Shown: piece after piece, positions 1 through 7,142 of the stretch | Numbering within the stretch: the first letter of the stretch is position 1 | Layout of the letters: every line of letters starts with the position of its first letter | The notes under the pieces: generated by a model | Databases searched by the model: none | Told to the model about the DNA's origin: nothing | Seen by the model: the letters and a program-made list of their open reading frames with translations, nothing else | Position numbers and translations under genes: made by a program | From: DATKUC01 sp964553615 | GTDB taxonomy: Bacteria; Spirochaetota; Spirochaetia; DSM-27196; DATKUC01 | Length of the DNA stretch: 64,000 nt | Assembly: GCA_964553615.1 (NCBI GenBank) | Contig: CAZKMA010000023.1 | Coordinates: 1-64,000 of the forward strand | Direction of reading: 5' to 3'

Positions 1-70
1 GGTTGACACAGGAGAGATAGGGACAGGAGCGGGGAACAGGCACGGGAGCACCTCCAGAGGGGCGAAGGGT

Positions 71-112
71 GTGCATGCCGGTGAGGCCTTGAGCCAGATG
101 ACCGGCATGCAC
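71..112. repeat. 12-bp perfect inverted repeat downstream of sugar ABC operon
   Basis: GTGCATGCCGGT at 71-82 is matched by its exact reverse complement at 101-112, separated by 18 nt. It lies about 75 nt past the stop codon of the ABC ATPase gene, so it could end or protect the operon transcript. No T-run follows on the minus strand, so it is not a textbook intrinsic terminator. The rest of 1-158 shows no gene. Confidence 0.5.
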
Positions 113-158
113 TCACTATCTCCCTACACCCGAAGGGGAGCTCCTGCTTCAAAGGGGT

Positions 159-188
159 GGTTTCATCAACACGCTTGTTGATACTTCA
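159..188 (-). repeat. Dispersed 3-prime-end repeat, copy 1
   Basis: Read on the minus strand this begins at the TGA of the ABC ATPase gene and contains GTATCAAC followed by CGTGTTGA. Related sequences occur at 25368-25397, 37783-37812 and 23697-23723. At three of the four sites the repeat lies at or just past a gene 3-prime end in that gene's orientation. Function is unknown; a weak hairpin is possible here and a perfect one at the 25368 copy. Confidence 0.55.
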
Positions 189-932
189 GACGACCTCTGC
201 TCCGACGATGTAGCTCACAATTTCGTCCGGAGTTGTCTCGCTGCGTCGCTTCTCCGCTACCTTCTGGCCGCGGCGCATGACGATGATCCTGTCGGCTACT
301 TTGAACACGTCGAACATCGTGTGGCTGATGAGGATAATTCCGATCCCGCGCTCTTTCAGGGAATTGACCAGGTCCAGCACCTGGCCCTGTTGCGCCACGC
401 CGAGCGCTGCAGTCGGCTCATCCATGATGAGGATCTTCGCATTCCAGTACAATGATCGGGATATGGCAACCGCCTGACGCTGCCCGCCCGACAGGTTCTT
501 GATTCGGGACTTCAGCGAAGGGATCTTGATGACCAGATTATCAAGGACCTTCTGGGCCTCGTTCTGCATGTAGTCGTGGTCAAGCACCGGAAGAAATCCG
601 GCGAATTTCCGGGTCTTTTCACGACCAAGGAAGATGTTGGAGTAGACGTTCAGGTTCTCCGCGAGCGCCAGATCCTGATAGATCGTCTCAATTCCGAGCG
701 AGAGCGCGTCAACGGGCGTCTCCATCGTCACCCGTTTTCCCTCGAAGAATATCTCACCGTCGTCGGGGATGTGAACACCGGAGATGACCTTTATGAGCGT
801 TGACTTACCTGCACCGTTGTCCCCGAGCAGTGCGACCACCTCGCCGGGATTTACTCCAAGACTCACGTCGTCCACCGCGACAAGTCCACCGAATCGTTTG
901 ACTATGTTTCTGACTTCAAGCAGATAACTCAT
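186..932 (-). CDS. Sugar ABC transporter ATP-binding protein (ribose/fructose type)
   Basis: This 248-residue protein is the ATPase of a monosaccharide importer of the RbsA/FrcA group and would energise the two permeases encoded just upstream. Visible motifs are the Walker A GDNGAGKST near residue 40, the signature LSGGQRQ and the Walker B ILIMDEP followed by an H-loop in ILISHT. It has a single nucleotide-binding domain, unlike the double-domain RbsA, so two copies should form the dimer, as in FrcA. The chosen ATG at 932 follows GAGGAG; a start 27 nt further upstream would lack a good site. It overlaps the permease gene by 17 nt, which implies translational coupling. The exact sugar cannot be read from the sequence. 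Confidence 0.92.
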   Translation of the reverse strand: MSYLLEVRNIVKRFGGLVAVDDVSLGVNPGEVVALLGDNGAGKSTLIKVISGVHIPDDGEIFFEGKRVTMETPVDALSLGIETIYQDLALAENLNVYSNIFLGREKTRKFAGFLPVLDHDYMQNEAQKVLDNLVIKIPSLKSRIKNLSGGQRQAVAISRSLYWNAKILIMDEPTAALGVAQQGQVLDLVNSLKERGIGIILISHTMFDVFKVADRIIVMRRGQKVAEKRRSETTPDEIVSYIVGAEVV

Positions 933-2010
933 TCTCGCTCCTCGTTTCGCCTTCCACAAGCTCAGGGAAAAACTGGTCTATCAGCACGGCGGCAATGAGA
1001 ATTACGCCAATGATGATGTATATGTTAAATGTCGGCACGCCGAGCACTCTCAAGCCTGTCTCGAGCACTGCCAGGAGCAGCGCACCGATGATGGTTCCGC
1101 CGATTGAGCCGACACCGCCGTACAGGCTCGCGCCGCCGATGACCACAGCAACAATGGAGTCAAGCAGATAGGTTGCTCCGGCATCCGACTTCCCCTGAGA
1201 GTACTGTAGCATATAGATGACACCTGAGATCGTCGCGAGAAAGGCGGATATCGAGTAGACCCGCTCGAGGTGTCCCTTCACGTTGATCCCGGCCCGTTTG
1301 GCGGCTTCTATATTGCCGCCGATTGCGTAGGTGTGTGCACCAAATTTCGTGCTCCGCAGCAGATACGCAAATATCAGCACAAAGACAAGGGCTGCGATCA
1401 CGATGAACGGAATGAGAGCAATGACCTCGGTCCCTCGGGTTACTCGCGGGTGCGAAAAGAATGATAGCCCCTGACCCGGAATAAAATAGGCTATGTACCC
1501 GGTGCCAATTTGACTTCCAAGGTAGGGAAGGTTCCCCGCCTGCGATCCCTCGACAAGCAGCTCGGAGACACCATAGGTCACCGATAGCATTGAGTAGGTC
1601 GCGATAAACGGTGGAACATTCAGCCGTGCCACGAGCACCCCGTTTATGTACCCGGGAATGGTACCAATGACGAGGGTTGCGAGCACTCCGAAAAGGATCG
1701 CGGTGCTGTCGGAGAAGCCGACAGACTGAAAGGCCACGACGAGTTTGGCCGAGACCACGCTTGCAAAGCCAAAGAGAAACCCGACGGACAGGTCGATTCC
1801 GCCGGAGATGATTACATAGGTTTCCGCAACGCCAAGGAGAAATAGCGGGATTCCCGCTATAAGCACGAGTTGAATTGTCCCGATCGTGAAAAACCCTGCG
1901 GCAATGACGCTGAAGAGCAGTGTCTCGATCAACAGAAAGAGGAGTGCCCACCTTCGCCCGACAAACATGATCAGCGGTCCGGGCGCTTTTGATATCGTTC
2001 TGTCACTCAT
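916..2010 (-). CDS. Sugar ABC transporter permease (RbsC/FrcC family)
   Basis: This 364-residue, highly hydrophobic inner-membrane protein belongs to the branched-chain/ribose permease family (BPD_transp_2). The family hallmark IISGGIDLSVGF is at about residues 67-78, and AIGGNIEAAKRAGINV in the C-terminal half is the cytoplasmic loop that contacts the ATPase. About nine to ten membrane segments are expected. It is the second of two paralogous permeases in the operon (the other at 2025-3107), so the pore is probably a heterodimer. It starts 14 nt after the first permease and overlaps the ATPase gene. Confidence 0.9.
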   Translation of the reverse strand: MSDRTISKAPGPLIMFVGRRWALLFLLIETLLFSVIAAGFFTIGTIQLVLIAGIPLFLLGVAETYVIISGGIDLSVGFLFGFASVVSAKLVVAFQSVGFSDSTAILFGVLATLVIGTIPGYINGVLVARLNVPPFIATYSMLSVTYGVSELLVEGSQAGNLPYLGSQIGTGYIAYFIPGQGLSFFSHPRVTRGTEVIALIPFIVIAALVFVLIFAYLLRSTKFGAHTYAIGGNIEAAKRAGINVKGHLERVYSISAFLATISGVIYMLQYSQGKSDAGATYLLDSIVAVVIGGASLYGGVGSIGGTIIGALLLAVLETGLRVLGVPTFNIYIIIGVILIAAVLIDQFFPELVEGETRSENELSA

Positions 2011-2024
2011 GATTATCCACCGTC

Positions 2025-3107
2025 CTACAAACGATCCGGAAACAGCTGATCCATGACAACCGCAATGACGAGAATTACGCCCACCGCGATAAACCGATAG
2101 AAGGCAGGAATGCCCGATATGGAGAGGCCGTTGTTCAGCACGGCGAGTATAATGACGCCGACGACCGAGCCGATGAGGCTTCCTTTTCCGCCCATGAGGC
2201 TTGCACCTCCGATTATTACGGCCGCTATTGCGAACAGTTCATACGAAGCGTTGTAGGGAGTATAGTTCCCGACCCCAGTCTGGAAAACGTTGTAGACTCC
2301 GGCAAGCGAGGCGAGGAAGGAGGAGATCACGTACAGGGTTATCAGATGACGTCGCACGTTGATGCCTGCACGCTTGGCGGCCTCCATATTGCCGCCGATA
2401 GCGAAGGTATGCTGTCCAAAACGGGTTCGTTTGAGAACAAACCAGAGCACAACAATCACGACGAGCCAGAGCAGGAGGCCGTTGGGAAACACGCGCACCA
2501 ACTGTCGTACCTGTGACTCTTCAACCCCTTTCGGCCAGGCGAAAAAGCGCGAGCCCAGGCCCGGAAAGTGGTAGAACAGATACCCGTTGCCAAGCTTGAC
2601 CAGGTTTCTCGGAACTCCGGCTACCGGAAATCCCTGGCAAATCGACAGCGTGATTCCATTGGTGATTCCCATCATGCCGAGTGTCGCGATAAACGGCGGA
2701 ACGTTGTAACGGGCTATGAGTATGCCACTGGCAAGGCCGGGAAGTACTCCGACAGCAAGTGCCACGACGGTACCGGTCACGGCCGCTGCACCGGCGGGAA
2801 GATTGGCGGCATACATGGTCTGCATTATTTGTGCCGACAGCACCGACGAGAGCCCCATGACGAACCCGACGGAAAGATCGATTCCGCCGGAAATAATAAT
2901 GAAGGTCTCCGCTGCAGCAAGCAGCACGAAGGTCGTCGACAGGTACAGTATTATCTGGAAGTTGTTGAGGCTGAGAAACCCCTTCCCGGTAAAACTGAAA
3001 ATGACAAAGAGGAGGACCATGAACGCAAGTGCCCAGTTTCGCGCAAGCACCGACAGGACGGTGTTTCTGTCCAGGTCAACCGCTGGATAGACTTTCTCAT
3101 TCGACAT
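2025..3107 (-). CDS. Sugar ABC transporter permease (RbsC/FrcC family)
   Basis: This 360-residue permease is a paralogue of the protein at 916-2010. The shared family motif IISGGIDLSVGFVMG and the loop AIGGNMEAAKRAGINV are both present, and most of the protein is membrane-spanning. With the neighbouring permease it should form the translocation channel for a monosaccharide delivered by the binding protein at 3203-4216. The 95-nt gap to the binding-protein gene carries a strong stem-loop, which may lower permease expression relative to the binding protein. Confidence 0.9.
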   Translation of the reverse strand: MSNEKVYPAVDLDRNTVLSVLARNWALAFMVLLFVIFSFTGKGFLSLNNFQIILYLSTTFVLLAAAETFIIISGGIDLSVGFVMGLSSVLSAQIMQTMYAANLPAGAAAVTGTVVALAVGVLPGLASGILIARYNVPPFIATLGMMGITNGITLSICQGFPVAGVPRNLVKLGNGYLFYHFPGLGSRFFAWPKGVEESQVRQLVRVFPNGLLLWLVVIVVLWFVLKRTRFGQHTFAIGGNMEAAKRAGINVRRHLITLYVISSFLASLAGVYNVFQTGVGNYTPYNASYELFAIAAVIIGGASLMGGKGSLIGSVVGVIILAVLNNGLSISGIPAFYRFIAVGVILVIAVVMDQLFPDRL

Positions 3108-3141
3108 GCAACAAGACTCCCTGGCAGGATTTCTATGAAAG

Positions 3142-3174
3142 GAGGGCTGTCCACACTACGGTCGGACAGCCCTC
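3142..3174 (-). promoter_or_regulatory. Intra-operon stem-loop after binding-protein gene
   Basis: GAGGGCTGTCC at 3142-3152 pairs perfectly with 3164-3174 around an 11-nt loop, between the binding-protein gene and the first permease gene. No T-run follows. Such structures commonly stabilise the 3-prime end of a binding-protein message or attenuate transcription, giving excess binding protein over permease. A similar stem-loop sits at the same place in the second sugar operon (43714-43742). Confidence 0.65.
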
Positions 3175-3202
3175 TCAGATGCTCAGATTTCCACTTCCGC
3201 AG

Positions 3203-4216
3203 TTACTTCTTGTAGATGTACTGCTGCATGTCCGGATTGTTGACGTTGGCCTTGGTAAACAGTTCGAAACCTGTGGGAACCTTCTTCGGCACCTTCGCCT
3301 TTTCGGTGAAGAACTTGTACCCCCATTCAACGGCCAGGTATCCCATGTCGGCCGGCTTCTGGGCCAGGGTCATGTCTATCTGCCCCGCCTTCAGGGCGTT
3401 GATCAGGTCCTGTGTCGCATCCCATGAGGCAATCTTCACGGCTCCGGTAAGGCCGGCATTTACGACCGCCTGATACGCACCCGATGCGCTGTACAGGTTC
3501 GTACCGAAAACACCTGCCAGCTTCGGATACTTCTGCAGGATCGCGGCGGTCTGTTCCTGCGCCTTCTGCTGCACATCCAGATTGTAATCGACGCCGACGA
3601 GCTTGATCCCGGGGAACTCGGCAACACCCTGCTTGAATCCCTCGACCCGGCCATTGACCGACGACACATCTGGATTCGTCGAATTGATGTATACATCACC
3701 CTTTTCGCCGATTAGTTTCGCCAGGTCTTCGCCCATCAACTTTCCACCGGCCACGTTGTCGGAACCGATGTAGGAAAGTGGGAAAGAGAAGTCGCTGGGC
3801 GTTGCGTAGTCACCGTTACCGAGGAAGGTATCCACGGTTATGACTTCAATGCCCTGATCGTACAATTTCTTGAGTGGCGCAATGAGCGCGGGCCCGGTCG
3901 ACGTGGGTGCGATGATGACCATGTCAACGTTTCCGCGAGCCACGGTAGCCTGAAGGATCGGTACCTGGATTTCCGGTCCCCACGACTTCGGATAATCAGC
4001 AACAATCAGATTGACCCCGTATTTCTTCGCGGCTTCCTGCGCTCCCTTTTCCATGGTGTAGTAGAACGGATCCACGACTCCAGGAACAAAAACAAAATTC
4101 AACTGCTTCTTCGCGGCGCTTGCCGCGGGTTGCTCGGTCTTGCCATTTGCAAAAGCAGACAGTCCACCGAAGGTTATCAAGGCCAGAGCAAATAAAACCG
4201 CAAGAGTCCTCTTCAT
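3203..4216 (-). CDS. Periplasmic sugar-binding protein of ABC transporter
   Basis: This 337-residue secreted protein delivers a monosaccharide to the importer encoded downstream. Residues 1-24 form a signal peptide ending in AFANG, followed by KTEQPAASAA, a pattern frequent in Spirochaeta and Treponema binding proteins. The mature part resembles periplasmic binding protein family 4 (RbsB-like): alternating beta/alpha segments, VDMVIIAPTS, ITVDTFLG, YINSTNPDVSSVNGRVEGF and GVFGTNLYSASGAYQAV. ATG at 4216 is preceded by AGGAGG with good spacing. It is the first gene of the operon. Ligand identity is not determined. Confidence 0.92.
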   Translation of the reverse strand: MKRTLAVLFALALITFGGLSAFANGKTEQPAASAAKKQLNFVFVPGVVDPFYYTMEKGAQEAAKKYGVNLIVADYPKSWGPEIQVPILQATVARGNVDMVIIAPTSTGPALIAPLKKLYDQGIEVITVDTFLGNGDYATPSDFSFPLSYIGSDNVAGGKLMGEDLAKLIGEKGDVYINSTNPDVSSVNGRVEGFKQGVAEFPGIKLVGVDYNLDVQQKAQEQTAAILQKYPKLAGVFGTNLYSASGAYQAVVNAGLTGAVKIASWDATQDLINALKAGQIDMTLAQKPADMGYLAVEWGYKFFTEKAKVPKKVPTGFELFTKANVNNPDMQQYIYKK

Positions 4217-4249
4217 AAATCCTCCTAATCCATAGGTATTACCCGTCTC

Positions 4250-4279
4250 ATTATGGCGCGTAAACTGAAGGGCTGTAAA
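4250..4279 (-). promoter_or_regulatory. Predicted sigma70-type promoter of sugar ABC operon
   Basis: On the minus strand TTTACA (4274-4279) and CATAAT (4250-4255) are separated by 18 nt, 34 nt before the binding-protein ATG. It is the best match in the 78-nt gap. Prediction by eye only. Confidence 0.5.
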
Positions 4280-4294
4280 GCGATTTTTCGAGTA

Positions 4295-5191
4295 CTATTC
4301 GGCTTCCTGATTTCGAGGTGCCGGCGGGTCCGCTCGGCCCCCGGCAAGACGTGCAACGAGGATCTGCAGCGCTTCGAGGTGATGGAGAGAGAAACCCATT
4401 TCGATGACCGGGTTGCCACGGACGCCGAGTCGCAACACGCACCGTTCGGTCCGTCCGGCACGGACAGTCTCAACATCGGCCTCCGTGATCCTGCTCCGCG
4501 GCACGAAGGTTCGAATCAGGCCATGATCCGTCGAATGTCCATTCAGATCCGAGACCGCCACAAGCTCTGTTTCGGTAACGAACAGTGCGTGTGCAGGCTC
4601 GGCTGTTCGAGAAAAGATGCCGAGCGACCTTGAAGTCAGTGCGGGCTCGAAAAGCCGGTATTCCGCCGCATCACCAACCGGGCTCATGACACGAAACGCG
4701 TTCCGAAAGCGCATGTGCTCGCTCTCCTGAACCCATGCTCTACTGGAGATCGCGGAACTCGCGGTTGGCAGGACGCCGGTGAGCAACCCACGCAGCTCGC
4801 GGATAAGCTCCTCCACCGGACCGATGGAGGCGTTATCGAACTCGAAGATTACTGAATCCGGCTGTGTGTCACGGCGAATCCTGAGCCAGGAGTAACCGGC
4901 GGATGTCCCGTATTCCAGCGAGACAATGCAGGCCGCATCGCCGCGAATGATCTGCGGGTCATCCTCGGAGCAGGACCGCCAGTAGAATCGTCGTCCATCG
5001 AAGGCAAAGAGCCGTTCGGGTGCCCGGCGCCAGCCCAGGAGACGATCGGCTATTACAGTTGTGGGGGAATAAAGCACATACGGGAAGGGATCTTCGTCGT
5101 CCGACCACTCCGCAAGATCGCCCATAAAGGCGTCCGGGACATCGTCCCAGGAGGAAACGCGTCGAACATGCGCTGTTGTCTCTCGTACCAT
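4295..5191 (-). CDS. Hypothetical protein
   Basis: I do not recognise this 298-residue protein. It is soluble, has no signal peptide or membrane segment, and is rich in Arg, Glu and Leu. One stretch (ELVAVSDLNGHSTDHG) followed by RTFVPRSRI resembles a PH-like or beta-rich fold, but no catalytic motif is evident. The ATG at 5191 lies 35 nt after the stop of the pseudouridine synthase gene; a longer reading would overlap that gene. Upstream of ATG there is no clear ribosome site but a TATATT element about 12 nt away. It is the last gene of a minus-strand run starting with the sensor kinase at 9415. Confidence 0.6.
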   Translation of the reverse strand: MVRETTAHVRRVSSWDDVPDAFMGDLAEWSDDEDPFPYVLYSPTTVIADRLLGWRRAPERLFAFDGRRFYWRSCSEDDPQIIRGDAACIVSLEYGTSAGYSWLRIRRDTQPDSVIFEFDNASIGPVEELIRELRGLLTGVLPTASSAISSRAWVQESEHMRFRNAFRVMSPVGDAAEYRLFEPALTSRSLGIFSRTAEPAHALFVTETELVAVSDLNGHSTDHGLIRTFVPRSRITEADVETVRAGRTERCVLRLGVRGNPVIEMGFSLHHLEALQILVARLAGGRADPPAPRNQEAE

Positions 5192-5225
5192 GACTGAAGG
5201 AATATAGGACGCGGTTTCCCGATCG

Positions 5226-5972
5226 TCAAGTCCGACCGCAGTCCCAGGGGACAGGTCCCCTGACCTCCACAGTCTCACCGCTTTGCGGGTGTGGAAATGT
5301 CAGCCGCTCCGCTGCGAGCCGAAGCGGCGCCGACTCCTCCGCCGCGCCGCCGTACAGCTCGTCGCCCACGATAGGGAGCCCGCTCGACGCAAGATGAACG
5401 CGCACCTGATGCCGAAACCCGCGGGTGAGCGAAACCACGGCCCGCAGCAGCGGCGGACTACCGTCGCACGGGTCAATTGAGATCACTTCGGTTTCATAGG
5501 GGATTGTGCCGGGCGGTCTGCCGCTATCCGTCGGTCTACCGCTTTCCGCCGGGATGGCGGCGACCATGCGCCCGCGCGGTCCGAACGAACGAAAGGCGGT
5601 ACGGACAGTGCAGGGAGGCGCCGGAAACGGGAGAAGAAACCTGGAACCGGGAGGAAGGGCCGATGAACGGGTGCACAACGCCGTGTAGAACTTGCGGAAG
5701 AGGCTGTCTGCAGCGGCTTGCATTAACCGGGCGAAGCTTTCCTCATTTCGGGCAAACAGCACAAGTCCACAGGTATCCCGATCAATCCGGTGAAGGAGTC
5801 CCGGTTCCACACTCTTGCGGCCGGTAACAGTGGCTATCTCCGGATACCTTTCAATAACCCATGCAAGGAGAGTATTCGATTCGCCTCGTTGAAGCGGTGC
5901 GGTGTGCATTCCGGACGGTTTCCAGACAACGAGGAAGGACCGGTCCTCGAGGACAATTGACGGCGAAAGCAT
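5226..5972 (-). CDS. RluA-family pseudouridine synthase
   Basis: This 248-residue enzyme should convert specific uridines in rRNA or tRNA to pseudouridine. The family motif HRIDRDTCGLVLFA contains the catalytic Asp, and the C-terminal segments GFRHQVRVHLASSGLPIVGDELYG match the RluA/RluD fold. There is no N-terminal S4 domain, so it is a short catalytic-only form. An insertion of about 12 residues, ESGRPT-DSGRPP, is encoded by two imperfect 18-bp tandem units (5514-5549) and is probably a recent in-frame repeat. It begins 7 nt after the stop of the preceding kinase gene. The target base cannot be assigned. Confidence 0.85.
   Translation of the reverse strand: MLSPSIVLEDRSFLVVWKPSGMHTAPLQRGESNTLLAWVIERYPEIATVTGRKSVEPGLLHRIDRDTCGLVLFARNEESFARLMQAAADSLFRKFYTALCTRSSALPPGSRFLLPFPAPPCTVRTAFRSFGPRGRMVAAIPAESGRPTDSGRPPGTIPYETEVISIDPCDGSPPLLRAVVSLTRGFRHQVRVHLASSGLPIVGDELYGGAAEESAPLRLAAERLTFPHPQSGETVEVRGPVPWDCGRT
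5514..5549 (+). repeat. Two-copy 18-bp tandem repeat inside rluA-type gene
   Basis: Units 5514-5531 and 5532-5549 match at 15 of 18 positions. On the coding (minus) strand they encode ESGRPT and DSGRPP. The unit is a multiple of three, so copy-number change would keep the reading frame. Compare the 12-, 15- and 21-bp in-frame repeats at 16188, 15595 and 37340. Confidence 0.7.
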
Positions 5973-5978
5973 GCGACG

Positions 5979-7142
5979 CTATTTGGCAGTACGTCGCTGC
6001 GAGCCCTTACCGACCCGGATGGGGACGGACACATGAAAACTGCTCCCCTTCCCAAGCTGACTCTCCACCCAGATGCGTCCATCGTGCTTTTCGATCAACT
6101 CCCTGCATATCATCAATCCAAGGCCGGTCCCGACCTCACCATTCGTTCCCATTTCCGCTCCGCTTGTGGAGCGAAACAGATGCGGTACTTTGCTTGCCGG
6201 GATTCCGACACCGGTGTCGGTGACGGATATCTGGAGCTTGGCGTCGGCAGTCTTTGCCGTCAGCGTGACCGTCCCGTTACGTCGGGTGAATTTCACTGCG
6301 TTGGTCAGCAGATTGCGCAGGACGGCGTGCATCATTTCCGCATCGGCTCGGACCACGGGAAGTTCAGACCATTCCATTTCCAGCGTAATGCCCTTCTGCT
6401 CGGCCTGTGGCCGGACGATATCCAGAGCATCGTCCATTATAGGGGCCAGATCAATCTCCCGGATGTTCGGGGTAATGAGGCCCCGTTCGAGTCGAGACCA
6501 TTGCAGGATGTCGTCCAGGACGGTGAGGGTCTGCTGGGACGCCTTGCGCATCTCGGTCAGATAGTGGATCTTTTCGTCCCGTTCGATACCGTCATAGTCT
6601 TTCAACATGAGGTCGATGAGGGTGTTGAGACCGGAAAATACGTTCTTCAGGTCGTGCCCCATGATCGAGAAAAGCTTGTTCTTTGCGTCGTTTGCTTCTT
6701 TGAGGTCGTGATTCTGCTGCTCGAGGAGCTCCTTCGATCGCTTCAGGGCAATATGAGTCTGGACTCGCGCAAGGAGAACCCTGTCGTCCACCGGTTTTGC
6801 GATATAGTCGACTGCGCCCACCTCGAACCCTTTGCGCATCTGGTCCTGTGAAACGTGTGCGGCGGTCAGAAAGATTACCGGAATACTCTGGGCCTTTCTG
6901 TCCGATTTGAGTCGACGGCACACTTCGAATCCGTCTATTCCGGGCATCGATATGTCGAGCAGGAGTAGATCCGGCGGGTCATTCAGGACGCTTTCGATGG
7001 CCTGTTCGCCGCCGGTGGCCAGACGAACCTCATAGGAATGGTTCTTTAGAAGGTTTCCGACAACCTGCAAATTTTCGGGCACATCATCGACGACGAGGAT
7101 TGACGGGGGGGTCTTCATTTTTGGGCTCGGCTTTCTCTTCAT
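5979..7142 (-). CDS. Response-regulator/histidine-kinase fusion
   Basis: This 387-residue cytoplasmic signalling protein has an N-terminal receiver domain (about 14-130; phospho-acceptor Asp63 in LLLLDISMPG) followed by a histidine kinase (H-box MGHDLKN with His163, N-box NLLTNAVKF, G-boxes DTGVGIP and GTGLGL). It lacks a sensor or DNA-binding domain. ATGA overlap with the hybrid kinase upstream (7139-7142) means both are made together. The likely scheme is that the upstream kinase controls this receiver, which gates its own kinase activity; the final target is not in the window. The start at 7142 was chosen for the overlap; an ATG eight codons later is possible. Confidence 0.88.
   Translation of the reverse strand: MKRKPSPKMKTPPSILVVDDVPENLQVVGNLLKNHSYEVRLATGGEQAIESVLNDPPDLLLLDISMPGIDGFEVCRRLKSDRKAQSIPVIFLTAAHVSQDQMRKGFEVGAVDYIAKPVDDRVLLARVQTHIALKRSKELLEQQNHDLKEANDAKNKLFSIMGHDLKNVFSGLNTLIDLMLKDYDGIERDEKIHYLTEMRKASQQTLTVLDDILQWSRLERGLITPNIREIDLAPIMDDALDIVRPQAEQKGITLEMEWSELPVVRADAEMMHAVLRNLLTNAVKFTRRNGTVTLTAKTADAKLQISVTDTGVGIPASKVPHLFRSTSGAEMGTNGEVGTGLGLMICRELIEKHDGRIWVESQLGKGSSFHVSVPIRVGKGSQRRTAK

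Noticed and set aside
71..112. Intrinsic terminator for the sugar operon
   Set aside because: Inverted repeat is real but has no T-run, so it is listed only as a repeat.
4500..4520. GGTTCGAATC as a tRNA T-loop
   Set aside because: No acceptor or anticodon arms around it; it is inside an open reading frame. No tRNA was found in the window.
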